DNA of 64,000 nucleotides from Pseudomonadota bacterium (lineage in GTDB: Bacteria; Pseudomonadota; Gammaproteobacteria; Burkholderiales; Burkholderiaceae_B): positions 153,500-217,499 of the forward strand of contig JAEWEV010000034.1 in the NCBI GenBank assembly GCA_023389155.1, given 5' to 3'. The notes beneath the pieces are model-generated. The model was not told where the DNA came from. It was given only the letters and a program-made list of their open reading frames with translations, and did no database searches. The stretch's first letter is position 1. Every line of letters begins with the position of its first letter. A program made the position numbers and the translations under genes. Below, piece after piece: positions 52,215 to 60,407 of this stretch.

Positions 52215-53201
52215 TCAGGCATTCATTTCAAGCGAGCGAATTTGTTCAGTCATGTAGTCGACGAACACGCGAATTCTGGCTGGAAGCTGTTTTCGACTCA
52301 AATAACATATATAGTGACCCCCATCGTCAGGAGTGTGCTGCGCAAGGCAAGCGACCAGTTTCCCGTCTTTGAGCAGATCGCATATTAGGTAAGCAGGAAG
52401 TTGCGCAACGCCTTGGTCGTGCAATACGGCCTGTAAAACCAGATCCAGGTCGTTGAACGTAAGGTAGGCAGACGGCACATACCTCTGGGAGTATCCCCCA
52501 ACCTTAAACTCCCATTCTCTAGCACGCCCTGTGAGCGTACAAAAGTTAATGCAGCGATGTTGGCGCAGATCATCAATACGCTCGGGTAGGGCATTGGCCA
52601 TCGCATATCCGGGCGTAGCGCATACAATCATCTGCATTGGAATCAGTTGGCGGGCCACGATATCGCAGTCTTCCATGCGGCCGTCGCGGAATGAAACATC
52701 AATGCGGTCAGCAGTGAAATCAGCCGGACGGTCGTCTAGCAGAAGTTCCAACGTGATATCGGAGTACTGCGCATGAAAGCTTTGTAGCAATGGGGCAATC
52801 ACCTTGCGCCCAAAACCGAGCGTCGAGTGGATGCGCAGATGGCCTCGTGGCGGGCCATTTCGCAGTTCGCGCATGTCTTCTAGTGCCCGCACAATACGTA
52901 TCACGCCTGGCTGGCAGTTTTCGTAGAATAATTCACCTTCGCGGGTTAGCGACGTACTGCGAGTCGTGCGGTGAAATAAACGGGTATCTAGTTGCGCCTC
53001 AAGCTTTTGTACGCTACGGCTCACTGCTGAGCGACCTATGCCCAAGCGATCACTCGCTCGAGAGAAGCTGCCTTCGTCGGCGACGGCCAGGAAGGCAACC
53101 ACACCAGCGTAGCTGGTGACAAAGCTATTGGCGAGCGAGTCGGCCGTGCCAACAGCTTGACGGCGCGACTGCTCATACGATGTGGAAAGGAGAGTATTCA
53201 T
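52215..53201 (-). CDS. LysR-type regulator with N-terminal extension
   Basis: A 328-residue LysR protein. The helix-turn-helix VVAFLAVADEGSFSRASDRLGIGRSAVSRSVQKLEAQLDTRLFHRTTRS begins only at about residue 34, so the N-terminus is some 25-30 residues longer than usual. No Shine-Dalgarno is seen before ATG 53201, and a sigma-type promoter ends only 9 bp upstream, so the mRNA would be nearly leaderless. A 13-bp inverted repeat covers the start codon. It is the first gene of the LysR-NmrA-Ohr-SDR part of the block. A GTG within codons 34-35 is an alternative start. Confidence 0.85.
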   Translation of the reverse strand: MNTLLSTSYEQSRRQAVGTADSLANSFVTSYAGVVAFLAVADEGSFSRASDRLGIGRSAVSRSVQKLEAQLDTRLFHRTTRSTSLTREGELFYENCQPGVIRIVRALEDMRELRNGPPRGHLRIHSTLGFGRKVIAPLLQSFHAQYSDITLELLLDDRPADFTADRIDVSFRDGRMEDCDIVARQLIPMQMIVCATPGYAMANALPERIDDLRQHRCINFCTLTGRAREWEFKVGGYSQRYVPSAYLTFNDLDLVLQAVLHDQGVAQLPAYLICDLLKDGKLVACLAQHTPDDGGHYICYLSRKQLPARIRVFVDYMTEQIRSLEMNA

Positions 53202-53224
53202 ACGTGACTAGACGTATGAATACT
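53193..53224. promoter_or_regulatory. 13-bp perfect inverted repeat over the LysR start
   Basis: AGTATTCATACGT (53193-53205) and ACGTATGAATACT (53212-53224) are exact inverted repeats with a 6-base spacer. The element covers the LysR start codon and the -10 part of the promoter. Autorepression by LysR, or an mRNA hairpin hiding the start codon, are both possible. Confidence 0.6.
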
Positions 53225-53237
53225 GCCTTGTGTGACA
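53211..53237 (-). promoter_or_regulatory. ECF41-type promoter
   Basis: On the minus strand TGTCACA (53231-53237), 16 bases, CGTC (53211-53214) matches exactly the -35/-10 pattern I recall for ECF41 sigma factors. An ECF41-type sigma gene lies 2.2 kb upstream in the same direction. The predicted transcript would start within a few bases of the LysR ATG. Confidence 0.65.
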
Positions 53238-53284
53238 CTACCTGGCCGTTTTATTTCAAATAGTTACATTTATGTTGAATCAGC

Positions 53285-53692
53285 CTAATGTTCCGGAATA
53301 AAGAACGGTACTTTCCGGTCCTTTAGTAGCAGCACCAGAAATTTTGCCGGGTGCGTCTGGCTGGCGTTTCGCCCGATGGTGTGCACGTCGTGGGGGCCCT
53401 CATAGAAGCTTTGCCCCGGCGTTAGTGTCATTTCTTGGCCGCCTTGCACTTGCATGACGATTGATCCTTCCAGCACATAAACAAAGCTGTGTGCAAGATG
53501 CCGATGCACAGGGTCGACAGCCCCGGGGGGATATTCGACGGTAATCATGAGTGCTTCCTTGCCGGGGTAATCGTCCAGCGGCTTTGTCATAACCTGCTTG
53601 ACAACTGCTTGGGGTGGCACAGCGTGGGCTACTCCTGTTAGTATGCCTGCTATCAACACGATGGTGAATGCGGTCTGATTCAGGATAGTCAT
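53285..53692 (-). CDS. Exported small cupin protein
   Basis: A 135-residue single-domain cupin with signal peptide (TAFTIVLIAGILTGVAHA). The metal motif is DPVHRHLAHSFVYVLEGSIVMQV near 60-82, and the second motif LTPGQSFYEGPHDVHTIGRN has a third histidine. It is predicted periplasmic. GGAG precedes ATG, after a 7-bp hairpin shared in form with the next gene upstream. Cupins of this kind often accompany AhpD-like and MBL proteins in stress or quinone-detoxifying clusters. The substrate is unknown. Confidence 0.82.
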   Translation of the reverse strand: MTILNQTAFTIVLIAGILTGVAHAVPPQAVVKQVMTKPLDDYPGKEALMITVEYPPGAVDPVHRHLAHSFVYVLEGSIVMQVQGGQEMTLTPGQSFYEGPHDVHTIGRNASQTHPAKFLVLLLKDRKVPFFIPEH

Positions 53693-53712
53693 AATAAAAG
53701 CTCCAAAGCGAA

Positions 53713-53730
53713 GGCCCGATTGCTCGGGCC
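53713..53730 (-). repeat. Leader hairpin before the cupin gene
   Basis: GGCCCGA and TCGGGCC pair perfectly around TTGC, 21 bp before the start codon and just before CTTTGGAG, the ribosome site. The same arrangement recurs before the MBL gene at 54688, so the leaders are homologous. Confidence 0.6.
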
Positions 53731-53745
53731 AGACCTAACAAGGGG

Positions 53746-54666
53746 TCAGTAGTCCCAGAAGACCGGGACCCAGCGAAAGACGTCGCCGTCAACGGCCACG
53801 CGTCCAACGGATGGAAATGGCAGGTGAGTCGCCACCAACAGCTCGCCGGTTGCCGCTACCTCCTGCAGAAGGCGCATCCGGACGCGGGCAGCTTCCTCTG
53901 GATCATGCTCAAAGCCGTTGTACCAGTCGGGATGTTCGAATCCGACTGTAAACACTGCGTCGCCGGCGAACGTTAGTCCCTCGTTGCCAGATGCTACGCG
54001 CACTACAACGTGTCCAGGGGTGTGACCACCCGTACGACGAGCGACCACTCCTGGGGCTACTTCGTATTCGTTCTCGAAAGGCCGTAAAAAGTCGCCGTAT
54101 TCCTTTATGAACCGCGTGGCGGTTGACCGAAGCGCGTCAGGAAACCCTGGTGGCATTGAGGTCAGAGAGAAGTCGGGCGACTCCCAAAACTTGACTTCGG
54201 CAGCAGCCACATGGATGCGCAAATCCGGGCGTAACTGGCCCTTCACCCCTTCGACGAGTAACCCGCCAATGTGGTCCATGTGCATATGGGTGAGTACCAC
54301 GTCGGTCACGGAGGTGAGATCGATGCCAGCAGCCTCCAGTCGCTTGATTAACTGTCCTGCTCGCGGCAAGTGCAAGTCCGGGTCCGACCCCAGTCCAGCG
54401 TCGATGAGTATAGTCTGTGCACCACTGCGTACCACGGCCACGTTCAGTGCCCAGTCGAAAGCATCCGGAGGCAGAAACATATCTTCCATCCAGGTTGCAC
54501 GGATGGCGGGGTCGGCGTTGTGGCCCAACATGGCGGTTGGAAGAGGCAGCACGCCATCGCTGATCACCATCACGTCAATATCGCCGACTTTCACTGCGTA
54601 ACGTGACGGAACCAGCTCGTTTGTATTCAATTTATTGGAAAGTACGGTGTTGTCTAAGCTAAGCAT
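53746..54666 (-). CDS. MBL-fold metallo-hydrolase
   Basis: A 306-residue metallo-beta-lactamase-fold enzyme with two-metal motif VVLTHMHMDHIGGL (H127, H129, D131, H132), then GGHTPGHVVVRV, FAGDAVFT and ATHLPFPSVG. No signal peptide is apparent. The family includes lactonases such as AiiA, which keep the HxHxDH motif, but other hydrolases are equally possible. GGAG lies 8 bases before ATG behind a conserved hairpin leader. It is placed between the AhpD-like and cupin genes in the sigma-factor block. Confidence 0.87.
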   Translation of the reverse strand: MLSLDNTVLSNKLNTNELVPSRYAVKVGDIDVMVISDGVLPLPTAMLGHNADPAIRATWMEDMFLPPDAFDWALNVAVVRSGAQTILIDAGLGSDPDLHLPRAGQLIKRLEAAGIDLTSVTDVVLTHMHMDHIGGLLVEGVKGQLRPDLRIHVAAAEVKFWESPDFSLTSMPPGFPDALRSTATRFIKEYGDFLRPFENEYEVAPGVVARRTGGHTPGHVVVRVASGNEGLTFAGDAVFTVGFEHPDWYNGFEHDPEEAARVRMRLLQEVAATGELLVATHLPFPSVGRVAVDGDVFRWVPVFWDY

Positions 54667-54687
54667 AATTAAATCTCCAAAGAAGCA

Positions 54688-54703
54688 GCCCGATTACCCG
54701 GGC
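54688..54703 (-). repeat. Leader hairpin before the MBL gene
   Basis: GCCCG and CGGGC pair around a 6-base loop, followed on the minus strand by CTTTGGAG and ATG with the same spacing as the cupin leader. It is a second copy of that element. Confidence 0.55.
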
Positions 54704-54737
54704 CAAACCAGTCAGATGACTGAAAATAATCCGCCAT

Positions 54738-55217
54738 CTAGGCAAGGTTTGCTTTGTCCAGGCCAAAAGCTTTATCGGCTGAACCAGGTATAGTCTTGAA
54801 CGCAACATTCGCGCGATTCCATGCATTGATGGCCATGACATCGAATGTCAGATCGGACAGCTCTTTTTCACTCAATTGAGTGCGTACTCGTTCGTACGTC
54901 TCGTCAGATAATCCGTGTTCCGGTAGTATTGTTAGGGCTTCAGTCCAAGCGAGCGCCGCGCGTTCACGTGGTGTGAAGAGTGAGGATTCACGCCATGTCG
55001 TCAAATGGTGAATACGAAGTTCCCGCTCGCCATGCATGCGAGCTTCCTTCACGTGCATGTCAAGGCAGAATCCGCAACCGTTGAGTTGCGATGCGCGAAT
55101 TGAAACCAAATCTCGGATTGACTCTTCAACGGCAGAGTTCTTCAGGGCAGTGCTGAACTCCATGAACTTCTTGAATAGCTCAGGTGATTGTTGAATGTAG
55201 TTGATGCGCTGTGTCAT
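54738..55217 (-). CDS. Carboxymuconolactone decarboxylase / AhpD-like protein
   Basis: A 159-residue alkylhydroperoxidase-D-fold protein. The redox motif NGCGFCLDMHVKEAR has C48, C51 and H55, so it can act as a thiol peroxidase-like enzyme rather than a true decarboxylase. ATG 55217 has GGAG before it; the longer frame is not supported. It lies directly downstream of the ECF41-type sigma gene, the known genomic partner type of that sigma group, and is probably its target. Confidence 0.9.
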   Translation of the reverse strand: MTQRINYIQQSPELFKKFMEFSTALKNSAVEESIRDLVSIRASQLNGCGFCLDMHVKEARMHGERELRIHHLTTWRESSLFTPRERAALAWTEALTILPEHGLSDETYERVRTQLSEKELSDLTFDVMAINAWNRANVAFKTIPGSADKAFGLDKANLA

Positions 55218-55408
55218 AATTGCTCCAGGCGAAGATGATAAGGGCAGTGCCACGGTTTGTAGGGCACTGATTACGGCAAAAGGCCGTATGTGATCATCGT
55301 ATGCAGCAATGGTATGTGGCGGTAGACACGCAGACAGGCTCACAATGTTGCCTCATGCGCAACAAAAAGGACCGTCATACTGCTGAGCTCGAAGGCTACG
55401 GGGAGCGC

Positions 55409-56290
55409 TTAGCGGGGTAGGTATACTGCCGCGATACGTGCCAGCTTGTCGGGGTTGCGCTGAACGAAAATGCGAGTGATACGTTCGTTTTCGACTTCGA
55501 ACATCAGTGCCGATTCGAGCTCACCCTGGATATAACGCAACAACGCCCACTGTTCATTGAGGCAGGCGAGTTCAATGCGAAGCTCGTTCTTATAGCGCAG
55601 TGAAGCGGCAAAGAAAAGCTGCGCAATTCGCTTGCCACCGAGCATAGGCTTCGGAAAACTGGTTACCTTGCCGCCACCGTCCCCCATCAACACGGCATCT
55701 TCGGCCAACAGTGCAATAATTCCCGCAAAATCCCCGCGTTCTAGTACCTGCGCAAACTCCTGCATTAAATGCAGTTGCGTTTTAAGTGGGACGACAAAAC
55801 GCGGTTGATCAGTGTGCAGCTGTTTTTTGGCGCGACTCACCAGCTGGCGACATGCGGATTGCGATTTCCCCAATGTTTCTGCAATCTGCGCATAGTCAGC
55901 ATCAAAAACCTCATGTAAAAGAAACGCCGCGCGCGCTTCAGGTGTTAGACGCTCGAGCAACAGCAGATAAGCCATGGACACGTCGTCGGCGCGCTCCCTG
56001 ATCTCTTCCGGAGTGACCGGAAAATCGGTCATAAGGGGCTCGGGTAACCATATACCGGAGTAAAGTTTACGCTGCGCTTTGACTGCGCGCAGTTGGTCGA
56101 TGGACAGGCGTGTCGTGACAGCTACGAGCCAAGCTTCCTGATTGTTGATAGTATGCTTGGCCGCATCATGCCAGCGCAACCAAACGTCCTGTACGACGTC
56201 TTCGGCTTCGGCGACTGAGCCCAACATTCGGTAGGCAATTTGCTGCAATCGGGGGCGAAGCTGGTCAAAGGTATGTGCAGCGTCGTTCAT
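55409..56290 (-). CDS. ECF41-type RNA polymerase sigma factor with C-terminal SnoaL-like domain
   Basis: A 293-residue sigma factor. Sigma2 is at about 8-75 (AYRMLGSVAEAEDVVQDVWLRW), the linker carries WLPEP at 81-85, sigma4 is at 105-160 (FLLHEVFDADYAQIAETLGKSQSACRQLVSRAKKQL), and a C-terminal SnoaL-like extension has DGGGK at 204-208 and NPDKL at 279-283. These three motifs mark the ECF41 group, in which the fused C-terminal domain controls activity and no anti-sigma factor is needed. None is found here. It leads the CMD-MBL-cupin genes and is read in the same direction. Confidence 0.93.
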   Translation of the reverse strand: MNDAAHTFDQLRPRLQQIAYRMLGSVAEAEDVVQDVWLRWHDAAKHTINNQEAWLVAVTTRLSIDQLRAVKAQRKLYSGIWLPEPLMTDFPVTPEEIRERADDVSMAYLLLLERLTPEARAAFLLHEVFDADYAQIAETLGKSQSACRQLVSRAKKQLHTDQPRFVVPLKTQLHLMQEFAQVLERGDFAGIIALLAEDAVLMGDGGGKVTSFPKPMLGGKRIAQLFFAASLRYKNELRIELACLNEQWALLRYIQGELESALMFEVENERITRIFVQRNPDKLARIAAVYLPR

Positions 56291-56525
56291 GGCGCGCTCA
56301 AAAATGATGACAGTAGTCGATTGTTATTGCAGAGTCAACACAGTGAGGCTATTTAGAGTCCTATCGTCGTACCACGACTACGCTAAAAATTTGATCTCAA
56401 GAGCAGCCCGGCACGCTACTGGAAAAGAACCACTGGAGAGGGCCTCACCGATCAAGCAACAAACTACGTAAAGGTGCGTAGGGGAGTGCATTCAGGATGT
56501 AATTTTATGGCACAGCAACAAGTCT

Positions 56526-56657
56526 ATGAACTCGCATTATGCGATCGTTCAGTTGCGTGAGATTTATGATGCGCTTGAAGGGATTGCCCTACCCGGACAT
56601 GAGGAAGAAACGCTTAATTTGCATGCGATGATCGTCATGCTCAGATCAGGGTCGTAG
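56526..56657 (+). CDS. Possible 43-residue small protein
   Basis: The frame MNSHYAIVQLREIYDALEGI and onward to MLRSGS has a balanced, helix-like composition and is followed by a terminator 23 bp later. The ribosome site is weak and I know no family. It could be a true small protein or a relic. Confidence 0.35.
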   Translation: MNSHYAIVQLREIYDALEGIALPGHEEETLNLHAMIVMLRSGS

Positions 56658-56679
56658 GAAAAGTCCCGCAGCAATAAAA

Positions 56680-56713
56680 AGCCGCTTAAAGAATTGTACT
56701 CTTTAAACGGCTA
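56680..56713. terminator. Hairpin terminator
   Basis: AGCCGCTTAAAGA and TCTTTAAACGGCT pair with one mismatch; A-run on the left and a loose T-rich tail on the right. It can serve the tRNA-Pro gene read leftward and any rightward transcript. Confidence 0.65.
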
Positions 56714-56739
56714 AGTATTTGTTTTCACTAATATTTTTG

Positions 56740-56816
<77 letters not shown>

Positions 56817-56905
56817 ACGTATTCACTAAATTAGCGAAGAAAAGGATATTAACATAAACTTCATTTTCATGACAAGAGGCACGCAGAAATCTGCATTTTC
56901 AAAAC

Positions 56906-57295
56906 TTAGCGTTGTTGTTTTTTACCCATCTGTTGCAGTTTCCGGTCGGCGTTCCTCAAGTTACGTTGGGTTTGGCGAGGTGATGTACGGAAGTTGTCAT
57001 TCCGACGATGATTCCAGCTGTTGCCCCGATCATGATCACGACGGTCACGCCAGTCATTGCGTTGCTTATTACGTTCACGAATGGCGGCGGCTCGACGATC
57101 ATGTTGACGGTGGTCATATTTGCGCCGATCACTACGGCGGTAGTCGACGTTTCGGTATCCGCCTCCGTAATAGGTGGCTCCTGGTCCGTAGCCGTCATAA
57201 CGGTCTGCGTAACGACCATAGCCATCCCCTGCATAGCCGACACAGCCTGCAAGGGCGCCAAGTACTACCGTAACCATGACTAATACTTTTTTCAT
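56906..57295 (-). CDS. Small basic lipoprotein rich in Arg, Asp, His and Tyr
   Basis: A 129-residue protein. The signal MKKVLVMVTVVLGALAGC ends in a lipobox (LAGC, C18), so it is probably a lipoprotein. A Gly/Tyr-rich part follows (YGRYADRYDGYGPGATYYGGGYR), then a highly charged low-complexity part with repeated DRR, HRR and DHD motifs. ATG 57295 with GGAG is preferred to the longer start. It stands alone between tRNA genes. No function is known to me; cell-envelope or metal-binding roles are possible from composition. Confidence 0.75.
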   Translation of the reverse strand: MKKVLVMVTVVLGALAGCVGYAGDGYGRYADRYDGYGPGATYYGGGYRNVDYRRSDRRKYDHRQHDRRAAAIRERNKQRNDWRDRRDHDRGNSWNHRRNDNFRTSPRQTQRNLRNADRKLQQMGKKQQR

Positions 57296-57307
57296 ATCAA
57301 GCTCCAC

Positions 57308-57882
57308 AGTTCCAAATTGCTGATTCTATGCACAAGCATATATGCCAAATATCGGCGTGTAAATCAGATAGTGTTGAGGTAATTATCCTTCTTAACGCAG
57401 ACACAAAGTGTTTCAGAAGTACGACAGATGCAAGTTAACAGGGCAGTTTAGTTACAAATACGCCGATCGGATCGTAAGTTACTGAATATTAGGGAAATAT
57501 TGCGTAATCGACAGAAATTTCCCTAATGCTCTTTTTCCTGGCAATCCGAAGAATGCCGATATCTTCGTTTAATATCTAACAACAGCTGCAAGGATTTCAA
57601 GCCGCCGGGAATTGTCTGAAATAGAGTTTGGTGCTGTATGACGCCGATCTTGGGCGGCGAGTCCGTATCAAAGAGTGGTACCTTGTATTTGGGATATGGT
57701 CTTGGTTCTTGATTTGAGCATGAATGCCAGAGTCCGGCGCTACGTTGGCAAGAGGGGGCAGGTTCGCCGTGTCGTATGCATGTCACGGAACCTTGCTCGA
57801 TGCAGGGGTTTTCTGAAAATTTACCGGTGGCGTGTAGACGGTCGTAAATCAGATGTGCTATATTCTCGTTTCTCCAGTTCAC
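57308..57882. other. 575-bp stretch without a convincing gene
   Basis: Only weak frames are present. It contains the inverted repeat at 57488 and, near its right end, presumably the promoter of the tRNA-Leu/tRNA-Ser pair. Confidence 0.45.
57488..57535 (+). terminator. 11-bp inverted repeat with T-run
   Basis: ATTAGGGAAAT (57488-57498) and ATTTCCCTAAT (57517-57527) are exact inverted repeats around an 18-base loop, followed by GCTCTTTTT. It looks like a terminator, though no rightward gene precedes it. Confidence 0.5.
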
Positions 57883-57970
57883 GCACTCGTGGTGAAATAG
57901 GTAGACACAAGAGACTTAAAATCTCTCGGGCATAGCGCCCGTGCCGGTTCGATTCCGGCCGAGTGCACCA
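57883..57970 (+). tRNA. tRNA-Leu (anticodon TAA)
   Basis: An 88-base class II tRNA. The acceptor GCACTCG pairs with CGAGTGC, CCA is encoded, the anticodon is TAA in the loop of AGAGACTTAAAATCTCT, a long variable arm CGGGCATAGCGCCCG is present, and the T-arm has GGTTCGATTCC. Confidence 0.95.
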
Positions 57971-57993
57971 GAGATGGGTCTCTCGCATCAACA

Positions 57994-58083
57994 GGAAGCT
58001 TGGCAGAGTGGTTGAATGCACCGGTCTTGAAAACCGGCGAAGGGTTAAACCTTCCGTGAGTTCGAATCTCACAGCTTCCGCCA
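57994..58083 (+). tRNA. tRNA-Ser (anticodon TGA)
   Basis: A 90-base class II tRNA. The acceptor GGAAGCT pairs with AGCTTCC, the anticodon is TGA in CCGGTCTTGAAAACCGG, the variable arm is long, and GCCA ends the molecule. It follows tRNA-Leu by 23 bp and is likely cotranscribed. Confidence 0.95.
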
Positions 58084-58229
58084 GAATTTTGCTCCGTGCC
58101 AGTCGGGCATGGGCCGCCATCATACAGATACCAACTCCCCAGCAAAAATATTTAGATATCGCACGCCAGCCTGACAGGTTGTGTCAAGGGTGTAGCTGGC
58201 CTTACTAGCTTCATAAGGCACGACTCTAC

Positions 58230-58321
58230 GGTTCTACCCCATCACTCGGGGGATAGGGTACGGCTCTGCCTCATAATCGGCGGATAGAGTACTCACCAAA
58301 CCTGATTCACTTGACCATTCC
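58230..58321 (+). repeat. Two adjacent copies of a short intergenic repeat
   Basis: Unit A (58230-58261) and unit B (58262-58321) share GG(C/T)TCT(A/G)CC, then a few variable bases, TCGG(C/G)GGATAG(A/G)GTAC. A third copy lies at 61229-61287. Copy A lacks the 3' part (CTCACCAAACCTGA) found in B and C. Confidence 0.65.
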
Positions 58322-58562
58322 AACCGCATTGAGCCAAGACTCGCAAGCGGTAATTCTTGAAACTCTGTTGGCCCATGCATGTCTCTGGACATGCAATCAT
58401 TCGTTGCGCGACACCGCTTTCTGACCTGCGGTTCCTTTATTTCCCGGTATTGCCCCGGTCTTTCCGGATCACTGCGGTTTCAACGTTAAAATCTTCAGAT
58501 CAATGTTGGCGCGTGGCGTTGTCATGCGCACGTACCTATTTTATTTTTGCGGGAGAAGACAG

Positions 58563-59540
58563 ATGAAGGCAGTTGAAATATCCACCCCTGGCGGTCCAGA
58601 AGTCCTGAAATTGGTTGAGCGTGAGAAGCCAGTCCTGAAGGCGGGAGAAGTTTTGATTCGCGTTGCCGCGGCAGGTATCAATCGTCCTGATGTTTTCCAG
58701 CGCAAAGGGGCATATCCGCCTCCTCCGGGGACCTCGGATCTGCCTGGTCTTGAGGTAGCAGGCGAGATTGTTGACGGTGATGTCAGCGGGACTGCGTTCA
58801 AAATCGGAGATCGAGTTTGTGCATTGACACCAGGTGGCGGGTATGCGGAGTATTGCGCGGCGCCTGCCGGCAATTGCCTTCCCATTCCTGAGGGTCTGAG
58901 CGATGTTGAGGCGGCTGCGCTACCTGAAACGTTTTTCACGGTTTGGACCAATGTATTCGATCGTGGAGCGCTTGCCGAAGGCGAAATTCTGCTCGTGCAT
59001 GGCGGTGCAAGTGGTATCGGCACCACAGCGGTTCAGGTGGCCCGGGCGCTGGGGCACAAGGTATTTGTGACTGTTGGGAGCGATGAGCGCGGTGCAGCCG
59101 TTGAGGCGCTGGGCGCAACCAGGGCGATCAATTACAAGACTCAGGATTTCGTTGAAGAGATCAAGACGCTGACTGACGGAAAAGGTGTCAATGTCGTTCT
59201 GGACATGGTATCCGGTGAATATATCAATCGTGATATTCAATGCCTGGCTGATGACGGTCGGATTGTGATTATTGCCCAACTGGGTGGCAGCAAAGCCACC
59301 ATCGATACTTCACAGGTGATGCGTCGTCGTTTGACGATTACCGGTTCAACGCTGCGTCCGCGCAGCGCCGAATTCAAGACGCAGATCGCCCGTTCCCTGC
59401 AGGAAAAAGTATGGCCGTTGATCGCTGCCGGGACGATTAAACCTGCGATTCACGCGACTTTTCCGCTAGACCAGGCCAGTGACGCGCATGCGATGATGGA
59501 AAAAGGCGAGAATATCGGGAAGATTGTGCTGACGGTTTGA
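58563..59540 (+). CDS. NAD(P)H:quinone oxidoreductase (zinc-independent MDR, PIG3-like)
   Basis: A 325-residue medium-chain reductase without the zinc cysteines. INRPDVFQRKGAYPPPPGTSDLPGLEVAGE near 40-70 and the NADPH site LVHGGASGIGTTAVQVARALG near 145 are typical of the PIG3 (TP53I3) type. ATG 58563 has GGGAG before it; the longer frame is not supported. It reduces quinones by one or two electrons. It precedes tpiA by 68 bp in the same direction. Confidence 0.9.
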   Translation: MKAVEISTPGGPEVLKLVEREKPVLKAGEVLIRVAAAGINRPDVFQRKGAYPPPPGTSDLPGLEVAGEIVDGDVSGTAFKIGDRVCALTPGGGYAEYCAAPAGNCLPIPEGLSDVEAAALPETFFTVWTNVFDRGALAEGEILLVHGGASGIGTTAVQVARALGHKVFVTVGSDERGAAVEALGATRAINYKTQDFVEEIKTLTDGKGVNVVLDMVSGEYINRDIQCLADDGRIVIIAQLGGSKATIDTSQVMRRRLTITGSTLRPRSAEFKTQIARSLQEKVWPLIAAGTIKPAIHATFPLDQASDAHAMMEKGENIGKIVLTV

Positions 59541-59608
59541 GTTTCCTTTTAGATATGAAAAGGTTATAATCACTGGTTTTGTAAAAATCCCTTTTTACCG
59601 AGGAAAAT

Positions 59609-60361
59609 ATGAGTATGCGTCGGCGTCTGGTTATCGGGAACTGGAAAATGAATGGCAGCATGTCTGAAAACGGCAAGCTGCTTACTGATCTGGTCGGGTT
59701 GCAGGATGCCGGCCGTGTCGGTACTGACGGTGCCGAGATGGCCGTATGCGCGCCTTTTCCATATCTGCAACAAGTTGCTGATGCGCTTGGCGGCACTGCG
59801 ATTAGCTGGGGCGCTCAGGACGTCAGTGAGCACGAGAAGGGCGCCTATACGGGTGAAGTGTCGGTTGCCATGCTCAGGGAATTTGGCTGTACATGGGCGA
59901 TCGTGGGGCATTCCGAACGTCGCGCCTATCATGGCGAGGCCAGTGCTACTGTTGCTCGCAAGGCTGCTGCGGCGCTCAAGGGCGGGCTTACGCCTGTTGT
60001 GTGCATCGGTGAAACACAAGCCGAGCGCGAGTCCGGCACCACGTTGCAGGTTATCAGCGAGCAGCTTCAGCCGGTTCTTGCGCTGGGTGCAGAATCGGTA
60101 AAAAACATGGTGCTGGCGTATGAGCCTGTGTGGGCTATCGGCACAGGTCTCACTGCGTCCCCGGAGCAGGCTCAGGAAGTGCATGCGCATATCCGCAAAC
60201 TGCTCGCACAGGCCGGAGCACCCGAGCAACGCGTACTATATGGCGGTAGTGTGAAAGCTGCAAACGCAGCTAGTCTTTTCGCCAAAGATGATATTGATGG
60301 CGCGCTGGTAGGTGGCGCCTCACTGGTTGCAACTGATTTTCAGGGTATTGCCAACGCCTGA
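59609..60361 (+). CDS. tpiA: Triosephosphate isomerase
   Basis: A 250-residue TIM-barrel enzyme interconverting dihydroxyacetone phosphate and glyceraldehyde-3-phosphate. N11 and K13 (GNWKMNGS), H101 (VGHSERR) and E172 (AYEPVWAIGTG) are the catalytic residues, and YGGSVKAANA closes the phosphate site. AGGA precedes ATG. It is followed by secG at 46 bp. Length and motifs are fully normal. Confidence 0.98.
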   Translation: MSMRRRLVIGNWKMNGSMSENGKLLTDLVGLQDAGRVGTDGAEMAVCAPFPYLQQVADALGGTAISWGAQDVSEHEKGAYTGEVSVAMLREFGCTWAIVGHSERRAYHGEASATVARKAAAALKGGLTPVVCIGETQAERESGTTLQVISEQLQPVLALGAESVKNMVLAYEPVWAIGTGLTASPEQAQEVHAHIRKLLAQAGAPEQRVLYGGSVKAANAASLFAKDDIDGALVGGASLVATDFQGIANA

Positions 60362-60407
60362 TTGCGTAGGTTTGCCTTATATGGATTTTTTCTGGAGTAA
60401 TACTTAG

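Noticed and set aside
53746..54666. Quorum-quenching AHL lactonase
   Set aside because: The HxHxDH motif is shared by many MBL hydrolases; nothing specific to AHL lactonases can be read.
54738..55217. True 4-carboxymuconolactone decarboxylase of the protocatechuate pathway
   Set aside because: It has the CxxC-H motif of AhpD-like redox proteins and sits beside an ECF41 sigma factor, not with pca genes.
57523..57882. 119-codon minus-strand gene left of tRNA-Leu
   Set aside because: Starts at the tRNA border, lacks a ribosome site and has irregular composition.
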